Shown piece after piece: positions 62,682 through 64,000 of a stretch of 64,000 nt of DNA; position 1 is the stretch's first letter; every line of letters starts with the position of its first letter. The position numbers and the translations under genes are program-made. The notes beneath the pieces were generated by a model. That model did not search any database and was not told the origin of the DNA. It saw only the letters and a program-made list of their open reading frames with translations. The stretch is from Marinobacter sediminicola (GTDB taxonomy: Bacteria; Pseudomonadota; Gammaproteobacteria; Pseudomonadales; Oleiphilaceae): positions 62,001 through 126,000 of the forward strand of contig NZ_JAVIXR010000004.1 in NCBI RefSeq assembly GCF_031157525.1, given 5' to 3'.

Positions 62682-63656
62682 TTACTTGCCACTACTAATC
62701 ACTTCAGCAGCTTCTGCGAGTACGTCGTCTGGCAGGGTGATGCCCATGCGCTCACCGGCTTCGGGGTTTACAAACAGGTTGAGTTTTTCCATGGTTTCTA
62801 CCGGCATGCCAGCTGGCTTTTCACCGTTAAGGATGCGCACAACCATAACGCCGGCCTGGCGGCCGTGGTCGTAGTAATCAAAGCCCAGTGCGGCAACGGC
62901 ACCACGGGCAACGGTGGCTGTGTCGGCTGCAAATACCGGGATTTTGGCACGTTCGCCCACAGAGATTACGGCTTCAGCGGCGCTGATCACGGTGTTGTCG
63001 GTGGTCAGGTAAATAGCATCGGCTTTGCCCACCAGGGAGCGCGCTGCACCGAGTACTTCGGAGGTCTTGGTAGCGGCACCTTTAACCAGAGTCAGGCCGC
63101 GGGCTTCAAGGCGCTCTTCAAGCAGTTCAATAAGAGATACTGCGTTGGCTTCACCGGGGTTATATACGGTGCCGATACGCTTGGCATTCGGAACCATGCG
63201 CAGCAGCATGTCGATGTGCTTGTCGATAGGCAGCATGTCGCTTACACCGGTTATGTTCGCACCTGGTTCTTCAGCAGTTTTTACGAGTTTAGCGCCGACC
63301 GGGTCTGTTACGGCTGCAAACACGACCGGAATATTCCGGGCAGCGGCGGCAACAGTTTGTGCAGACGGTGTCGCGATGGCCACGATAACGTCGGTGTTAT
63401 CGCCCACAAATTTACGGGCAATCTGGGAGGCGATAGCGGAGTTACCTTGGGCACTTTCGTGCATGAGTTTGAGGTTTTCACCCTCAATAAAACCCTGTGC
63501 AGCCAGTTCATCTTTCACACCTTGATGAACAGCATCGAGAGCAGGGTGCTCCACAATCTGTGTAATAGCGACAACACGCGGTTCCGCGGCCATTGAAAGA
63601 CTTGTCAGTGCCATTAGTGACGCGCCCAGCAGGGTGCGCAGTGTTTTCTTGGCCAT
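62682..63656 (-). CDS. periplasmic substrate-binding protein (ABC_sub_bind family)
   Basis: 324 aa with a signal peptide (cleavage after SMA near residue 24). RVVAITQIVEHPALDAVHQGVKDEL is the family N-terminus and IPVVFAAVTDPVGAKLV near 119 and GTVYNPGEANAV near 162 are in the two lobes. Members bind aromatic amino acids or similar. ATG 63656 has GGAG at 8 bases; an ATG 9 bases upstream abuts the site and is rejected. First gene of the importer. Confidence 0.9.
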   Translation of the reverse strand: MAKKTLRTLLGASLMALTSLSMAAEPRVVAITQIVEHPALDAVHQGVKDELAAQGFIEGENLKLMHESAQGNSAIASQIARKFVGDNTDVIVAIATPSAQTVAAAARNIPVVFAAVTDPVGAKLVKTAEEPGANITGVSDMLPIDKHIDMLLRMVPNAKRIGTVYNPGEANAVSLIELLEERLEARGLTLVKGAATKTSEVLGAARSLVGKADAIYLTTDNTVISAAEAVISVGERAKIPVFAADTATVARGAVAALGFDYYDHGRQAGVMVVRILNGEKPAGMPVETMEKLNLFVNPEAGERMGITLPDDVLAEAAEVISSGK

Positions 63657-63897
63657 ATTGCCCATCTCCGAGGTTTGATACGGTATTTCGAGTTGTTAAG
63701 GTGCGGGAGTTTATCACAGCCTCACCCACTTGTTGTTAGAGCGTGCTAACGTGTTTGCAGTCTGATTCGTTATTCTCCGGTTGAGTTTCTGTTCAGCAGG
63801 CTTGTGTCACGCTTTGGCCCGCCATAATGTGTTGAAATATGCTACTAAAGTCTAAATAATGCCCTTATAAATCAAATAACGTACGTAAGGAAAGTCC

Positions 63898-64000
63898 ATG
63901 CCAACTAAAAATAAATTGCCCCTGGATATGGTCTATCACTGGGAAACGGCTAAATCGAACTCCCTGTATATGACACAGCCCATCGGAGATGGGAAGGTGG
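63898..64000 (+). CDS. AMP-dependent acyl-CoA synthetase, 5' end only
   Basis: The last 34 codons of the window start an ATG gene with AAGGA at 7 bases. The sequence LPLDMVYHWETAKSNSLYMTQPIGDGK resembles the N-terminus of long-chain acyl-CoA synthetases of the AMP-binding family (LPLDMxYHWE...YxxQP). The remainder lies beyond the window, so the catalytic motifs cannot be seen. It is divergent from the binding-protein gene over 241 bp. Confidence 0.6.
   Translation, partial: MPTKNKLPLDMVYHWETAKSNSLYMTQPIGDGKV

Noticed and set aside
62679..63596. 305-codon open frame antisense to the binding-protein gene
   Set aside because: The opposite strand encodes a complete signal-peptide-bearing binding protein in operon context.
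1..64000. CRISPR arrays, rRNA genes, prophage and replication origin
   Set aside because: No regularly spaced direct repeats, rRNA sequence, phage structural genes or clustered DnaA boxes with dnaA or gidA neighbours were found.

Overview
The window is bacterial chromosome from a marine gammaproteobacterium. The protein set (RlmKL, class 2 PyrD, split class II ribonucleotide reductase NrdJa/NrdJb, ApeB aminopeptidase, tesA divergent from ybbA-ybbP, a FilA-like surface protein) looks most like Marinobacter or a close relative. This is judged from recalled protein resemblance, not from a search. Most of it is gene-dense housekeeping DNA with good ribosome-binding sites. One short stretch is clearly more AT-rich and foreign.

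Layout. 1-14.5 kb: end of a RimK-like ATP-grasp gene, a cation efflux pump, pyrD, rmf, rlmKL, an outer-membrane barrel, apeB, tRNA-Asn, a YheT-like hydrolase, and tesA divergent from an ABC ATPase/permease pair. 14.5-31.4 kb: a membrane GGDEF-EAL enzyme, an orphan solute-binding protein, an iron alcohol dehydrogenase with an SCP2-like partner, an M48 protease lipoprotein, two hot-dog thioesterases, htpG behind a sigma-32-type promoter, catalase, a dusC gene with an in-frame stop, a metallo-beta-lactamase-fold protein, class I aldolase and several small genes. 31.4-41 kb: HNH protein, MliC-like lipoprotein, a broken CDGSH/glutamate-synthase gene, and a minus-strand phnDCEE-like transporter run with HAD phosphatase, DeoR regulator and a glycerophosphodiesterase lipoprotein. 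A palindrome upstream is a good candidate operator. 41-50.8 kb: mostly small minus-strand accessory genes (CysK, GST, DCC/DoxX, YnfA, DinB, racemase).

50.8-56.35 kb is the most interesting stretch: a short array of integron gene cassettes with four recognisable attC sites and no integrase in the window. Its cassettes carry a sodium/calcium-type exchanger, a small NIPSNAP-like protein, and a complete Thoeris anti-phage pair (ThsA with SIR2 and SLOG domains; ThsB with a TIR-like domain). The array's last attC has been split exactly in its core by an IS1182-family element flanked by AAC repeats.

56.4-64 kb: nrdJb-nrdJa with a candidate NrdR box, a FilA-like protein, a three-gene ABC importer, and the start of an acyl-CoA synthetase gene that runs off the window.

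Two genes (dusC, and the CDGSH-glutamate synthase) are interrupted. The first is a single-base nonsense change. The second is best explained by a deletion between two copies of a 13-base repeat. Either could be real decay or an assembly error, and read data would decide.
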